Below are positions 7,863 to 16,612 of a DNA stretch of 64,000 nt, piece by piece. Every line of letters starts with the position of its first letter. Position 1 is the first letter of the stretch. The notes beneath the pieces are model-generated. The model made no database searches. It was not told where the DNA came from and saw only the letters and a program-made list of their open reading frames with translations. The DNA comes from CAZLFQ01 sp044229535 (GTDB lineage Bacteria > Pseudomonadota > Alphaproteobacteria > Rickettsiales > Midichloriaceae), in NCBI GenBank assembly GCA_044229535.1, contig JBGASU010000001.1, forward strand, positions 992,001-1,056,000. The letters are read 5' to 3'. Both the position numbers and the translations under genes were made by a program.

Positions 7863-9494
7863 ATGCAAGCTAGCTTTTTTTCAGAAGAAGAAACTCGTCC
7901 GCAAGAATATCAAGTTCTGGCTAGAAAGTATCGACCACATACTTTTAAAGATATGATAGGGCAGGATGTATTGATTCGTACATTAACTAACGCAATTAAC
8001 TCGGAGAGAATTGCTCACGCATTTATCTTAACAGGAATTCGTGGCGTAGGAAAAACTACAACAGCACGTATAATTGCCAAGGCTCTGAACTGTATTGGAA
8101 CTGATGGCAACGGTAAAGCTACACCTAATCCTTGTGGCGTTTGCACACACTGCAAAGCTATATCTGAAGGCCGCTCCCAAGACGTGTTAGAGATGGATGC
8201 GGCTAGCCATACAGGTGTTAATGATATTAGAGAAATAATCGAAAATTCTAGATATAGACCTGTTTCTACAAGATATAAAATCTATATCATCGATGAAGTT
8301 CACATGCTTTCAAATAGTGCTTTTAATGCATTATTAAAAACTCTAGAAGAACCGCCTGCACATGTGAAATTTATATTCGCTACAACAGAGATTCGCAAAA
8401 TTCCTATTACCATTCTATCGCGGTGTCAGCGTTTCGATTTGAAACGCGTTGATATGTCTCAACTACGCCAACACTTTTCTGAAGTAATTAAAAAAGAAGG
8501 ATTTGAGGCAGAAGAAAATGCAGTAAAGTTAATAGCAAGTGTCGCTGGTGGCTCTGTAAGAGATGGCCTTTCTATATTGGATCAAGCTCTAGCTTTATCA
8601 AAAGGTACGCTTACAGAAAGCACAGTAAGAGAAATGCTAGGGCTCGCTGATGCAGAACATATTTTCAACCTCTATGAGCACCTACTAAAAGGTGAAATAA
8701 AAAAAACATTAGAACTTGCAAAAGAACTTTTCGCTAAAGGCGCCGATCCAATGCTGGTATTACAAGATTTATTAAAAATTAATCATACTATCGCCAAGCT
8801 TAAAAGTGCTGAAAATGATATGGAGCTCACCGAGCTCGAACAAAACAGATGCAATGCTTTAGCAGAACAATTAGATATGCCATATATAGCTCGTTCATGG
8901 CAAATGATGTTAAAAGGTTTTGAAGAAATAAAATCTGCATTTGACCCGTTTGCAAGTTTTGAAATGCTATTAATACGTTTGGCATACGCAGCAAGCCTTC
9001 CAACTCCAGAAGAAGTACTTAGAAACATACCTAATGAAATCCCTTTAAAACAAGCAAATAATTCAAATGTGCCGACTACCGAAAACTCCGAATCGAGGGT
9101 TCCCAGGCGCAGCGAAAGCACAAGCAAATCTATTTTAAATTTCAACGATATTTTAGATCTATTCCATCAAGCTGATGAAATGATTTTATATCACCAGCTT
9201 AAAAATGATGTGCAATTCGTAAAACTAGAGAACCAAAAGCTAACCCTCAAATTTCTAGATAGCGCAGCCAAAAACCTCAGTAAGTCGTTGATTGAAACGA
9301 TGGAAAAACTGACTCAGCAAAAATGGGTTATAATAGCTTCATCAGACACTGGGCATGACACTATAGCAAACATTGAGAAAAAAGCTGAAATAGCTGAAAA
9401 ACAGAAGATTTCCCAACATCCAGCTGTACAAGAAATGCTAAATGCCTTTACAGATATGGAAATTCTTGATATCAAGACTAATAAAATAGCGTAG
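7863..9494 (+). CDS. dnaX: DNA polymerase III subunit tau/gamma
   Basis: 543-residue clamp-loader ATPase. N-terminal AAA+ module has Walker A GIRGVGKTTTARI, four zinc-ligand cysteines in the CIG...CGVCTHC block, the DEVHMLS Walker B region and the TILSRCQRFD sensor. After about residue 370 comes a poorly conserved linker with an unusually GC-rich stretch (NSESRVPRRSESTSK), then a short C-terminal domain. I see no obvious slippery site for producing a gamma form. First gene of the dnaX-ybaB-DUF374-waaA-lpxK run; dnaX followed by ybaB is a common bacterial arrangement. Confidence 0.96.
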   Translation: MQASFFSEEETRPQEYQVLARKYRPHTFKDMIGQDVLIRTLTNAINSERIAHAFILTGIRGVGKTTTARIIAKALNCIGTDGNGKATPNPCGVCTHCKAISEGRSQDVLEMDAASHTGVNDIREIIENSRYRPVSTRYKIYIIDEVHMLSNSAFNALLKTLEEPPAHVKFIFATTEIRKIPITILSRCQRFDLKRVDMSQLRQHFSEVIKKEGFEAEENAVKLIASVAGGSVRDGLSILDQALALSKGTLTESTVREMLGLADAEHIFNLYEHLLKGEIKKTLELAKELFAKGADPMLVLQDLLKINHTIAKLKSAENDMELTELEQNRCNALAEQLDMPYIARSWQMMLKGFEEIKSAFDPFASFEMLLIRLAYAASLPTPEEVLRNIPNEIPLKQANNSNVPTTENSESRVPRRSESTSKSILNFNDILDLFHQADEMILYHQLKNDVQFVKLENQKLTLKFLDSAAKNLSKSLIETMEKLTQQKWVIIASSDTGHDTIANIEKKAEIAEKQKISQHPAVQEMLNAFTDMEILDIKTNKIA

Positions 9495-9501
9495 GAAAAA
9501 T

Positions 9502-9822
9502 ATGAATATTCAACAAGCAATGAAGCAGGCTCAAGCACTCCAAGCTAAAATGGCAGAGATGCAAAAAAAATTCGAAGTGGAAATTGTGGAAGGTAAGTCA
9601 GGTGGCGGACTTGTTGTAGTTACATCTACTTGCAAAGGCGAGATGAAGGACATTAAAATAGATGATAGTCTGATGAAGGTTGAAGAAAAAGAAGTTCTAC
9701 AAGACCTTATAATTGCAGCATTCAATAATGCTAAAGAATCAGCCGATACCAAAATGAATGAAGAAATGAAAAAAATTACAGGTTCTTTAGGATTACCTGC
9801 TGGTTTAAATTTTCCTTTCTAG
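9502..9822 (+). CDS. ybaB: YbaB/EbfC nucleoid-associated protein
   Basis: 106-residue DNA-binding protein of the YbaB family, usually encoded right after dnaX, as here (7-base gap). Features: N-terminal amphipathic helix (NIQQAMKQAQALQAKMAEMQ), then VEGKSGGGLVVVTSTCKGEMKDIKID, and the C-terminal LGLPAGLNFPF. Forms tweezer-like dimers that coat DNA; the exact role is unsettled. Confidence 0.95.
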   Translation: MNIQQAMKQAQALQAKMAEMQKKFEVEIVEGKSGGGLVVVTSTCKGEMKDIKIDDSLMKVEEKEVLQDLIIAAFNNAKESADTKMNEEMKKITGSLGLPAGLNFPF

Positions 9823-9825
9823 TTT

Positions 9826-10482
9826 GTGCTTAAGAAGATATTAAAAAGCAAAGCTTTTATCGTACTGGCAGTTGCCATAATAAAGCTCTATGTCTTCGTA
9901 CTTTTTCTTACTTGTAAAGTTAAGGTAAGCATCTCCAACAAATCTCAAGAAGTATTAGAAAACCATAAGTTGTGTATCATAAGCTATTGGCATAGCAGAA
10001 TTCTATTATTTCCCAAATTCATGACAAAGATAGGGAAGTTTGCAGCAGTAATATCTGCACACGGAGACGGGGAATTTTTATCACGCGCAGTAGAATCATA
10101 TGGACATAAAGCAATAAGGGGCTCATCTAGAAAAAATAGCCTAAACGCGATGCGGGGAATAATTAGTAGTTTAAAATCCAACTTAAGCGTATGTATCACA
10201 CCAGATGGACCAAAAGGACCAAGGTTTAAAATCAAAGGCAATATCTCAAATTTGGCAGCTAAATTTAAAATACCCATCATCCCTATTTGCTATTCATCAT
10301 CTCATGCAAAAGTTTTGGATACTTGGGACAAGTTCATCATTCCTTATCCTTTCTCAACTATTATGATTGAAATAGAAGATCCAATATACCTTTCAAAAGC
10401 CGATGACCAAATGGTAGAGTCTATAATGAATACACAAATGCAGAATCTTGATAAAAAAATGAATCTAAAGGTAGAGTACTAA
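9826..10482 (+). CDS. DUF374 lysophospholipid acyltransferase-like protein
   Basis: 218-residue membrane-associated acyltransferase-family protein. N-terminal hydrophobic anchor (residues 8-30) is followed by CIISYWHSRIL, the ISAHGDGEFLSRAVE block with the family's His-containing site, RGSSRKNSLNAMRGI and CITPDGPKGPRFKIK. This family sits beside waaA in many alphaproteobacteria and probably acylates a lipid A or phospholipid intermediate; the substrate is not shown. The start is GTG, three bases after the ybaB stop; its own stop overlaps the waaA ATG (TAATG). Confidence 0.85.
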   Translation: MLKKILKSKAFIVLAVAIIKLYVFVLFLTCKVKVSISNKSQEVLENHKLCIISYWHSRILLFPKFMTKIGKFAAVISAHGDGEFLSRAVESYGHKAIRGSSRKNSLNAMRGIISSLKSNLSVCITPDGPKGPRFKIKGNISNLAAKFKIPIIPICYSSSHAKVLDTWDKFIIPYPFSTIMIEIEDPIYLSKADDQMVESIMNTQMQNLDKKMNLKVEY

Positions 10483-11750
10483 TGTTTTGGTATAAATTAT
10501 ATAATTGGTTCACAAACACTTTCGCCTTTCTAGTAAAATGGCATATAGAAAGTCGTCTTAAACTAGGTAAAGAAGACTCTGAAAGAGTACTGGAAAAATT
10601 TGGAATCACATCTAAATCTAGGCCAGAGAAAAAAGTTATATGGTTTCATGCTGCAAGCGTTGGCGAACTAAATTCTATATTACCATTGATAAACGAGCTT
10701 ATACCAATTCATAAAGCAACCACTTTTTTAATCACAACAGGAACGGTCACATCCGCTAAAATTCTTGAGAAAGCAAAACTAGATCGCACCATTCATCAAT
10801 TCGCACCTATAGATACGCCAAAAGCCGTGGATGCTTTCTTAAAACACTGGAAACCTAACTTAGCCATTTTTGTTGAGTCGGAGATTTGGCCAAACTTGCT
10901 TGTTTATGCTTCTAAAAAAATGGACGTAATATTACTCAATGCCCGTCTTTCCGATAATTCTTTTAGAATGTGGCGTAAAATTAACAAGCTTGCTAAGTTT
11001 TTGTTCTCTAAATTTTCTATTATTCTACCTAGCACAAAGAACGATATGAATAAAATATCGTTCTTTGTATCAGATAAAAAAATCAAATATATTGGCAATT
11101 TAAAGTATGCAGCACCAAAACCACATTGCAATCAAACAGAGCTGAAAAAATTGCAAAAAACCATTGGAAATCGCCCTACATGGCTAGCTGCTAGCACTCA
11201 CCAAGGAGAAGAAGAAAATATTATAAAAACACATCAAGCTCTAAAATCAAAGCATAAAGATCTTCTAACTATTATTTTACCTAGACACCCGAATAGAGGC
11301 ATAGAAATTCAAGATTTATGTACTAGTTATAAGACTAGTGCAGTTTTGAGATCTACTGAAAAGCCTATAATAGCTAAAACCGATTTTTATATAGCAGATT
11401 CAATTGGCGAAATCGGAATCTTCTATACGCTCTCAGACGTAGTGTTCATGGGTGGTTCATTGATAAACCATGGGGGTCAAAACATATTGGAACCAGCGCG
11501 ATCTAGTTGTGCAATAATCACTGGCATACACACTTTTAATTTCAAAGAAGTTGTAGCAAAATTCTTAAAAGAAGATGCTATACAAATTGTTCAAGATCAG
11601 AATGATCTTTATATTAAAGTTAACGAATTACTATCGTCTAAAAAATTAGCACAACAATATGCTGATAAAGCTTTAGCTGTTGCAAATGAAGTAAATTCGA
11701 TCTTAGATGAAACAGTAGAATTTATGAATAAAGCTATAAAAAATGCTTGA
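10482..11750 (+). CDS. waaA: 3-deoxy-D-manno-octulosonic acid transferase (WaaA/KdtA)
   Basis: 422-residue glycosyltransferase that adds Kdo to lipid IVA, on the inner face of the cytoplasmic membrane. N-terminal anchor WYKLYNWFTNTFAF, then WFHAASVGELNS, ITTGTVTSAKIL, FVESEIWPNLL, YIGNLKYAAPKP, ASTHQGEEENII, LPRHPNRG and FMGGSLINHGGQNILEPA, all in family order. Its presence with lpxK shows the organism makes LPS, unlike Anaplasmataceae. The coding sequence contains a perfect 14-bp inverted repeat (11034-11068). Overlaps lpxK by 8 bases. Confidence 0.95.
   Translation: MFWYKLYNWFTNTFAFLVKWHIESRLKLGKEDSERVLEKFGITSKSRPEKKVIWFHAASVGELNSILPLINELIPIHKATTFLITTGTVTSAKILEKAKLDRTIHQFAPIDTPKAVDAFLKHWKPNLAIFVESEIWPNLLVYASKKMDVILLNARLSDNSFRMWRKINKLAKFLFSKFSIILPSTKNDMNKISFFVSDKKIKYIGNLKYAAPKPHCNQTELKKLQKTIGNRPTWLAASTHQGEEENIIKTHQALKSKHKDLLTIILPRHPNRGIEIQDLCTSYKTSAVLRSTEKPIIAKTDFYIADSIGEIGIFYTLSDVVFMGGSLINHGGQNILEPARSSCAIITGIHTFNFKEVVAKFLKEDAIQIVQDQNDLYIKVNELLSSKKLAQQYADKALAVANEVNSILDETVEFMNKAIKNA
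11034..11068 (+). repeat. Perfect inverted repeat inside waaA
   Basis: ACAAAGAACGATAT, seven-base spacer, then its exact reverse complement. It encodes STKNDMNKISFFVS within WaaA, at a point where the protein aligns with relatives without needing an insertion. The arms would form a stable mRNA hairpin or a cruciform. Confidence 0.8.
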
Positions 11751-12666
11751 AGCTAAATTGAGAAATTTTTGGCGAAAGAAAGGAATATTAAACCATATTC
11801 TACTACCATTATCTTTTATTTATTTACTTGTTTTTCATATTAGGGTGTTACTCGCTTTTCCAGCCAAGATAAATGCTAAAGTTATATGCATAGGGAACAT
11901 TACTGTTGGCGGCGCTGGTAAAACACCTTTTTGTATATCACTTGGGAAATCTTTAATTAAAAAAGGAAAGAAAGTCGCCTTTATATCCAGAGGCTATCGT
12001 GGCTCATTAAGTAGCTGCAAAAAAGCTATCAAAGTTAGTAAAAAACATTCCTACTTGGAGGTTGGTGATGAACCTTTATTGTTGGCAGAAATAGCACCAA
12101 CTTATATTTGTCCTGATAGATTTAAAGCTGCGAAGCTTGCTGTAGCAGATGGTGCGAACACTATAATTATGGATGATGGTCTGCAAAACTATAGCCTAGA
12201 GCAGGATGAAAAGATTCTGCTAGTAGATTCTAATTACGGCTTAGGAAATAATTTGCCTCTCCCCGTTGGGCCACTTCGCGAAACAATGAACCATGCATTT
12301 AACCGAGTTACTAATGTTTATGTTTTAGGCGATAAAATTCCTAGCAACTTAAAAAAATACAAACCTCTACATTGTAGATACATTGTAGATAATGCTAATA
12401 GTTATAAGGGTAAAAAGTATGTCACAATGTGTGGCATTGCCAATCCTGATAAATTTCAAGCAACTGTAAAATCCTTAAAAATTAAAACAGCTAAAAGCTT
12501 TTGTTTCCCTGACCATTTTAAATATAGTACTGCAGCTTTAGCAAAAGTGATAGAATCTGCAACAGATAATAAATGCAAAGTCCTTACTACAAGCAAAGAT
12601 TTTGTTAAAATTCCTCAAAACCTGCGTCAACACTTCGAAGTTTTAAGTATTTCTGTCAAAATATAA
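11743..12666 (+). CDS. lpxK: Tetraacyldisaccharide 4'-kinase LpxK
   Basis: 307-residue inner-membrane-bound kinase that phosphorylates the 4' position of the lipid A disaccharide. An N-terminal membrane segment (HILLPLSFIYLLVFHIRVLL) precedes the Walker A-like GNITVGGAGKTPFCISLG and the SRGYRGSLSS motif; VGDEPLLLAE, DDGLQNYSLEQD and PVGPLRE follow, as in the family. Last gene of the dnaX-to-lpxK run; it starts 8 bases inside waaA. Confidence 0.95.
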   Translation: MLEAKLRNFWRKKGILNHILLPLSFIYLLVFHIRVLLAFPAKINAKVICIGNITVGGAGKTPFCISLGKSLIKKGKKVAFISRGYRGSLSSCKKAIKVSKKHSYLEVGDEPLLLAEIAPTYICPDRFKAAKLAVADGANTIIMDDGLQNYSLEQDEKILLVDSNYGLGNNLPLPVGPLRETMNHAFNRVTNVYVLGDKIPSNLKKYKPLHCRYIVDNANSYKGKKYVTMCGIANPDKFQATVKSLKIKTAKSFCFPDHFKYSTAALAKVIESATDNKCKVLTTSKDFVKIPQNLRQHFEVLSISVKI

Positions 12667-12688
12667 TACTCCTAAATCACATGGCCTA

Positions 12689-12721
12689 TTAACCACTTGT
12701 TAATGATTTGATTGATATAAT
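12689..12721 (+). promoter_or_regulatory. CtrA-type box and -10 for the 12754 ankyrin-like gene
   Basis: Exact TTAA-CCACTTG-TTAA at 12689-12703, then 12 bases, then TATAAT at 12716-12721. The ATG follows about 32 bases later. The TTAACCA half-site is the canonical alphaproteobacterial CtrA half-site. A five-codon frame (ATG at 12740) ends with a TGA overlapping the gene's ATG and may be a chance leader. Confidence 0.65.
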
Positions 12722-12753
12722 CTTATAAAGCAAGTGGTTATGAGGTATCCAAA

Positions 12754-14730
12754 ATGACTTTAGATATTAAAGAACTTCTGAGTCTATCTTCAACTGAGCG
12801 AAAAAATAAAATTCAAACTCTTCGAAATGAAGATCTAATAAAACTAGCAGTTGCAATACAGGAAAATTTTAGTAGCGAAAGCATCAGATTAAATGATATG
12901 ACCAAAGGTCGACTAGAAAGGTTACCAAATGCAGGCCTAAAAGATATTATTCTAAGTGATCTTGAACATCTAGATATCAAAACTAAAGTCCCCGTACTTT
13001 TACAATTACTTGGATTTGAGTCGGCAAATTCTACTTTGCCAACACTCGAAGAATCAATAAAAGCTCGATACGAAGTTGATCACAGAGGTATAAGTAAACC
13101 TAAAGCAAAAAGTATACAAAAAGATAAAACGGAAGAAATAATATCCTTAATACAAAAGCTAAATGAACACGACGTATCGTTAGAAACTCAAGATTTCATA
13201 GGTCTAAGCTTATTACATAAATTAGTTTCATTGGATGGAATGAACGTCTTTGATTATGATAGAATTCGTGTAGCTAAAGCATTAATTGAAGCCGCTCCAA
13301 ACATTTTAAATCTAAAGTGGAATGATAAAGATAATCCTTTAGAATGGGCGGTTCGACACAATGATCCGCAATTGCTTGAAGTTCTGATTCCACACTATAA
13401 AGATGATAAGAAAAAATATGTAATTGACGATGTAGAATTCAAAGAATCTCTTTTACACTATGCTGAAAATATGGGTTACACTGAACTAGCTGATATATTA
13501 AAGAAAAATGGGTTTGAATACACTAAATTAGAAGACGCTATTTCTAAGAAAAAACCATATCCATATGATGAATCTTTAACCCCTTTGGAAGATGCCAAGA
13601 GAAAAGAAAACAACACAAAATTAGGTTGGTATGAATTCACCCCTCAAAAACCAAATGGGGCTAAGCCTTTTTTATTGAATATCCACCCAACAACTATCAT
13701 AACTTCTGATTATAGAGAGTTACCAGGGCATAATGGTCTTATAGCATTTATAAGGGAACACTTTAATCCATCTTTTTTCTTCACCTCAGTAGAAAAAAGC
13801 CCACATTTAAAAGGAAAAGATTCTTGGTTTCCGAGAATGGTGAATAACTGTTTTTATGTTTCTGATACAATAAAAGATGAATTGCAATACAGCAGCGTAA
13901 CAAAATCATTTTTCACTGTAAATGGAGAGCATAAATTATCTTCTGAAATTATATCTATTATAGAACAATTAATTAAATCTAAAAACTTCGATTCTATCTG
14001 TGTAGATCCAAGCTTCATTGAGATATATAAAAATCTTTTAAACTTTAATACACCATACCTAAACGAAAGACTCCTGAATAATAAATTTTTATCTTCAACC
14101 ATTCAAAATGCGAATTTAAAAGTTGCAGAAGAATTTTTTAAAAGAAAGCCAGGTCTCACTCACGATGAAGCAAAAGAGCTATTAAAGTTAATAGATAAAA
14201 AACGTCATAATGCTCTTGAAATAAGACAGTTAATTAGAGATGAAAGAAAGCGAAGTCAATTGGTAGAGCAAGCTAAGGGTGAATCCGAATCTGAGGCAAA
14301 AAAAGCTGCTAAAGACATTGTATCAAAATACTATGAGGCTAAGAATGGACTTCAGATAGAAAATATTCCACCAGAAGTAAAACGCCTTTTTGCAGATATT
14401 GGAATTTCTACTAAAGAAGGATTTGACTCTAATATCAAAGAAAATGCAAAGCATAGACTACGTTATGTTCGAGATGTAGATATGGGTCAAGGCTTTATAT
14501 CTGATGTAGCGCTTACTGCAGCGTGGCTTCCAAAAAACTTGAGAATTTTTACACTTAAAGCAAAAGCATTTTTTACCTTTAAGCCAACACTTCAAATTGC
14601 TATCAAAGAAGAGTTGATAGAAAAGCTTATGACAACAATCATACGCAATAATCAACAAAAAATTACTGAAAAAGCAGATACTAAGTTCAAAGACTACAAA
14701 ACTAAGCAGCTTCAGCGGTTGCATCAATGA
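12754..14730 (+). CDS. Ankyrin-like putative effector, 658 aa
   Basis: I do not recognise a catalytic domain. Residues 1-40 (IKELLSLSSTERKNK, then LRNEDLIKLA) resemble the start of the 1029-residue ankyrin protein at 29319-32408. Residues about 150-250 form degenerate ankyrin repeats, and the segment DNPLEWAVRHNDPQLLEVL followed by PHYK matches a segment of the ankyrin protein at 18097-19530, so the genes are paralogues. The middle (PFLLNIHPTT to about residue 440) is of unknown function; residues 470-520 are a charged helical region, and the C-terminus is rich in Lys and Gln. No signal peptide or membrane span. GAGG precedes the start. A type IV-secreted host-directed protein is a reasonable inference only. 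Overlaps convergent carD by 29 bases. Confidence 0.75.
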   Translation: MTLDIKELLSLSSTERKNKIQTLRNEDLIKLAVAIQENFSSESIRLNDMTKGRLERLPNAGLKDIILSDLEHLDIKTKVPVLLQLLGFESANSTLPTLEESIKARYEVDHRGISKPKAKSIQKDKTEEIISLIQKLNEHDVSLETQDFIGLSLLHKLVSLDGMNVFDYDRIRVAKALIEAAPNILNLKWNDKDNPLEWAVRHNDPQLLEVLIPHYKDDKKKYVIDDVEFKESLLHYAENMGYTELADILKKNGFEYTKLEDAISKKKPYPYDESLTPLEDAKRKENNTKLGWYEFTPQKPNGAKPFLLNIHPTTIITSDYRELPGHNGLIAFIREHFNPSFFFTSVEKSPHLKGKDSWFPRMVNNCFYVSDTIKDELQYSSVTKSFFTVNGEHKLSSEIISIIEQLIKSKNFDSICVDPSFIEIYKNLLNFNTPYLNERLLNNKFLSSTIQNANLKVAEEFFKRKPGLTHDEAKELLKLIDKKRHNALEIRQLIRDERKRSQLVEQAKGESESEAKKAAKDIVSKYYEAKNGLQIENIPPEVKRLFADIGISTKEGFDSNIKENAKHRLRYVRDVDMGQGFISDVALTAAWLPKNLRIFTLKAKAFFTFKPTLQIAIKEELIEKLMTTIIRNNQQKITEKADTKFKDYKTKQLQRLHQ

Positions 14731-15250
14731 GTTTAGCTCTTTCTAAGAGTTCTCTAACTTTTTTACCAGCAAGATCAAGCGCAATACTTTCTGCGGCGGC
14801 ATACTCGTGTGTAAACCTATCTAATGCCGATTCATAAATCATTCTTTCAGAATATGAACGATTTGGATCGTCAACGTTACGATGTAAATCACGAAGAACT
14901 TCAGCGATTGCCACTACGCTACCAGAATTGATTTTTGTTTCATACTCTTGAGCACGCTTACTCCACATTCCGCGAGCTACTTTAGCTTTACCTTTTAATG
15001 TTGTGATCGCTTTTTTGAATTCTGCAGAAGTTGAAAGCTGTCTAAGACCTGCTTTATCTGCTCTATTTTTTGGAACACGCAAGATCATTTTATCTTTATC
15101 AAAAGATATAACATAGAGTTTCATTTCATGACCAGCTATTACCTGAACTTCTTCACCTGTAATTCTTCCAACACCATGCGATGGGTATACAACTGTATCT
15201 CCTACTCTAAATCCTTTTTCTTTATCTTTTAATGCTGATTTCACTGACAT
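14702..15250 (-). CDS. carD: CarD/CdnL-family transcription factor
   Basis: 182-residue RNA-polymerase-binding protein that stabilises open promoter complexes, mainly at rRNA and growth genes. The N-terminal RNAP-interaction domain has VGDTVVYPSHGVGRITGEE; the helical DNA-binding part includes KVARGMWSKRAQEYETKI and the SYSERMIYESALDRF block. I choose ATG 15250 because GAGGAG lies directly upstream; an upstream TTG frame start (15274) would coincide with the expected transcription start, given the TATAAT at 15280-15285. Convergent overlap with the ankyrin-like gene. Confidence 0.93.
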   Translation of the reverse strand: MSVKSALKDKEKGFRVGDTVVYPSHGVGRITGEEVQVIAGHEMKLYVISFDKDKMILRVPKNRADKAGLRQLSTSAEFKKAITTLKGKAKVARGMWSKRAQEYETKINSGSVVAIAEVLRDLHRNVDDPNRSYSERMIYESALDRFTHEYAAAESIALDLAGKKVRELLERAKLIDATAEAA

Positions 15251-15279
15251 TCGACTCCTCAAAACACGATCCAAACCAC

Positions 15280-15285
15280 ATTATA
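15280..15285 (-). promoter_or_regulatory. -10 element of carD
   Basis: Minus-strand TATAAT about 30 bases before the carD ATG, with a weak TTCATT 17 bases further upstream as a possible -35. Confidence 0.5.
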
Positions 15286-15358
15286 TCACAACTCGACCAA
15301 AAAATGAATATTAATTTATAATCGCTAATTGACTGATTTATCTACACAAGGATCTCGA

Positions 15359-16189
15359 TTACAAAGATGGGTATGAAAACAAGAGAATATGGGTCAAGTT
15401 AAGTCCAAAGTGTACCAACATAGCACTCAGTATTCTATTTGTTTTCAAATATGTATAGCCGTAAAACATTCCGCAAATTGTTGCTAAAACTATATATGCA
15501 ATTCCACCTTTAAAGTGCGCTAGTCCAAATAAAACTGAAGCAATAGTAATTGCTAAGTATGGATTTAACTTTAAATCCTGTTGCAATTTCTTTTGAATAA
15601 TTCCCCTAAATAAAACTTCTTCGGCGAAGCAAACAAACATAAGGTTATTAATCATCCAAATCCACAAAATTGATGGCAGCTTAATATCCAGCTTTACATA
15701 TCCAAGCAAAAGCGCTGGAGCTATTATTGTGACAACGCAACATACTAGTATTTTAATGGTCTGTGTTAATGCTGTTTTATTCGGCAGTTTTTCTGCTTTT
15801 ATCAAGCCACTAAAAGCAAATAGAATAAGGGCTGCCATACACTTATCAAAATTTAAGTACATAGAAAAAGGCTTAGAAAATTCAGAGAGTTTCAGCTGAT
15901 CAAACACTAATGGGTTATGAAATCCTGGCAGCTTATGTAGCATCATCGCCAGCGCCATACCTAACATTAAAACCAAGCTCAATAGCTTAAATTTTTTATA
16001 ACAGTAGTGTAGATATGTTATGGAAAATAACAGCGCTATAATAAGCCCACCCACCCAATTTATGACCGTGTTATACCAAGCAAAAGCGGATAACAATACA
16101 ATCAACAACAGAATTATATCTCTACTTCTAAGAAAAAAAGAGGCAGTCACAGTAGCAGCCAAACAATAAAAAGTATAACTCATTTCCAT
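15359..16189 (-). CDS. CPBP-family intramembrane metalloprotease
   Basis: About 276 residues and eight or so hydrophobic segments. The C-terminal CPBP (Abi/CAAX) core shows FAEEVLFRGIIQKKL, the conserved glutamate pair with Arg, and the downstream histidine motifs LFGLAHFKGG and LVHFGLNLTH. Members cleave membrane or prenylated proteins; the substrate here is unknown. I place the start at ATG 16189 (MEMSYTF); a second ATG is at 16183, and the longer frame from 16252 would run across the csaA start. Divergent from csaA with a very short shared promoter region. Confidence 0.82.
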   Translation of the reverse strand: MEMSYTFYCLAATVTASFFLRSRDIILLLIVLLSAFAWYNTVINWVGGLIIALLFSITYLHYCYKKFKLLSLVLMLGMALAMMLHKLPGFHNPLVFDQLKLSEFSKPFSMYLNFDKCMAALILFAFSGLIKAEKLPNKTALTQTIKILVCCVVTIIAPALLLGYVKLDIKLPSILWIWMINNLMFVCFAEEVLFRGIIQKKLQQDLKLNPYLAITIASVLFGLAHFKGGIAYIVLATICGMFYGYTYLKTNRILSAMLVHFGLNLTHILLFSYPSL

Positions 16190-16245
16190 CCATGTACTTT
16201 TATAGGCGTTATGGTATATTTTTTCCAAAATTACAAGTAACAAAT

Positions 16246-16581
16246 ATGACAATCACATACGAAGATTTCGCAAAAGTTGATTTACGCTCAGGCGCAATTG
16301 TAAAAGTTGAAGAATTTCCAAGAGCTAAAAAACCTGCTTACAAAGTGTGGGTAGATTTTGGAGCTGAGATTGGCGTACTTCAGTCATCCGCGCAAATCAC
16401 ACACCACTATACTTTAGACTCACTGATCGGCAAAGCAGTGGTAGGATGCGTGAATTTAGGAGAGCGCAACATTGCAGGATTTATCTCCCAATTCTTACTT
16501 GTTGGCTTTGCCGATGAGAATGGCGCAATTTGTCTAGTAACTACCGACCCAAAAGTACCGAATGGTATGAAGCTGTGTTAG
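16246..16581 (+). CDS. csaA: CsaA-type tRNA-binding protein
   Basis: 111-residue stand-alone OB-fold tRNA-binding domain, similar to the C-terminal part of methionyl-tRNA synthetase; CsaA has been described as an export-related chaperone. Key segments: VDLRSGAIVKVEEFPRAKK, AYKVWVDFG, SSAQITHHY, and the end PNGMKLC. The start is ATG 16246, giving the family's normal length; the longer frame upstream overlaps the divergent protease start. Confidence 0.92.
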   Translation: MTITYEDFAKVDLRSGAIVKVEEFPRAKKPAYKVWVDFGAEIGVLQSSAQITHHYTLDSLIGKAVVGCVNLGERNIAGFISQFLLVGFADENGAICLVTTDPKVPNGMKLC

Positions 16582-16612
16582 TATTTCACCAAAACAGCTT
16601 CTACAACTTCTA

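Noticed and set aside
8000..9494. Programmed frameshift in dnaX for a gamma subunit
   Set aside because: No A-AAA-AAG site followed by a stem and early stop at the expected position; a single tau-type product is simplest.
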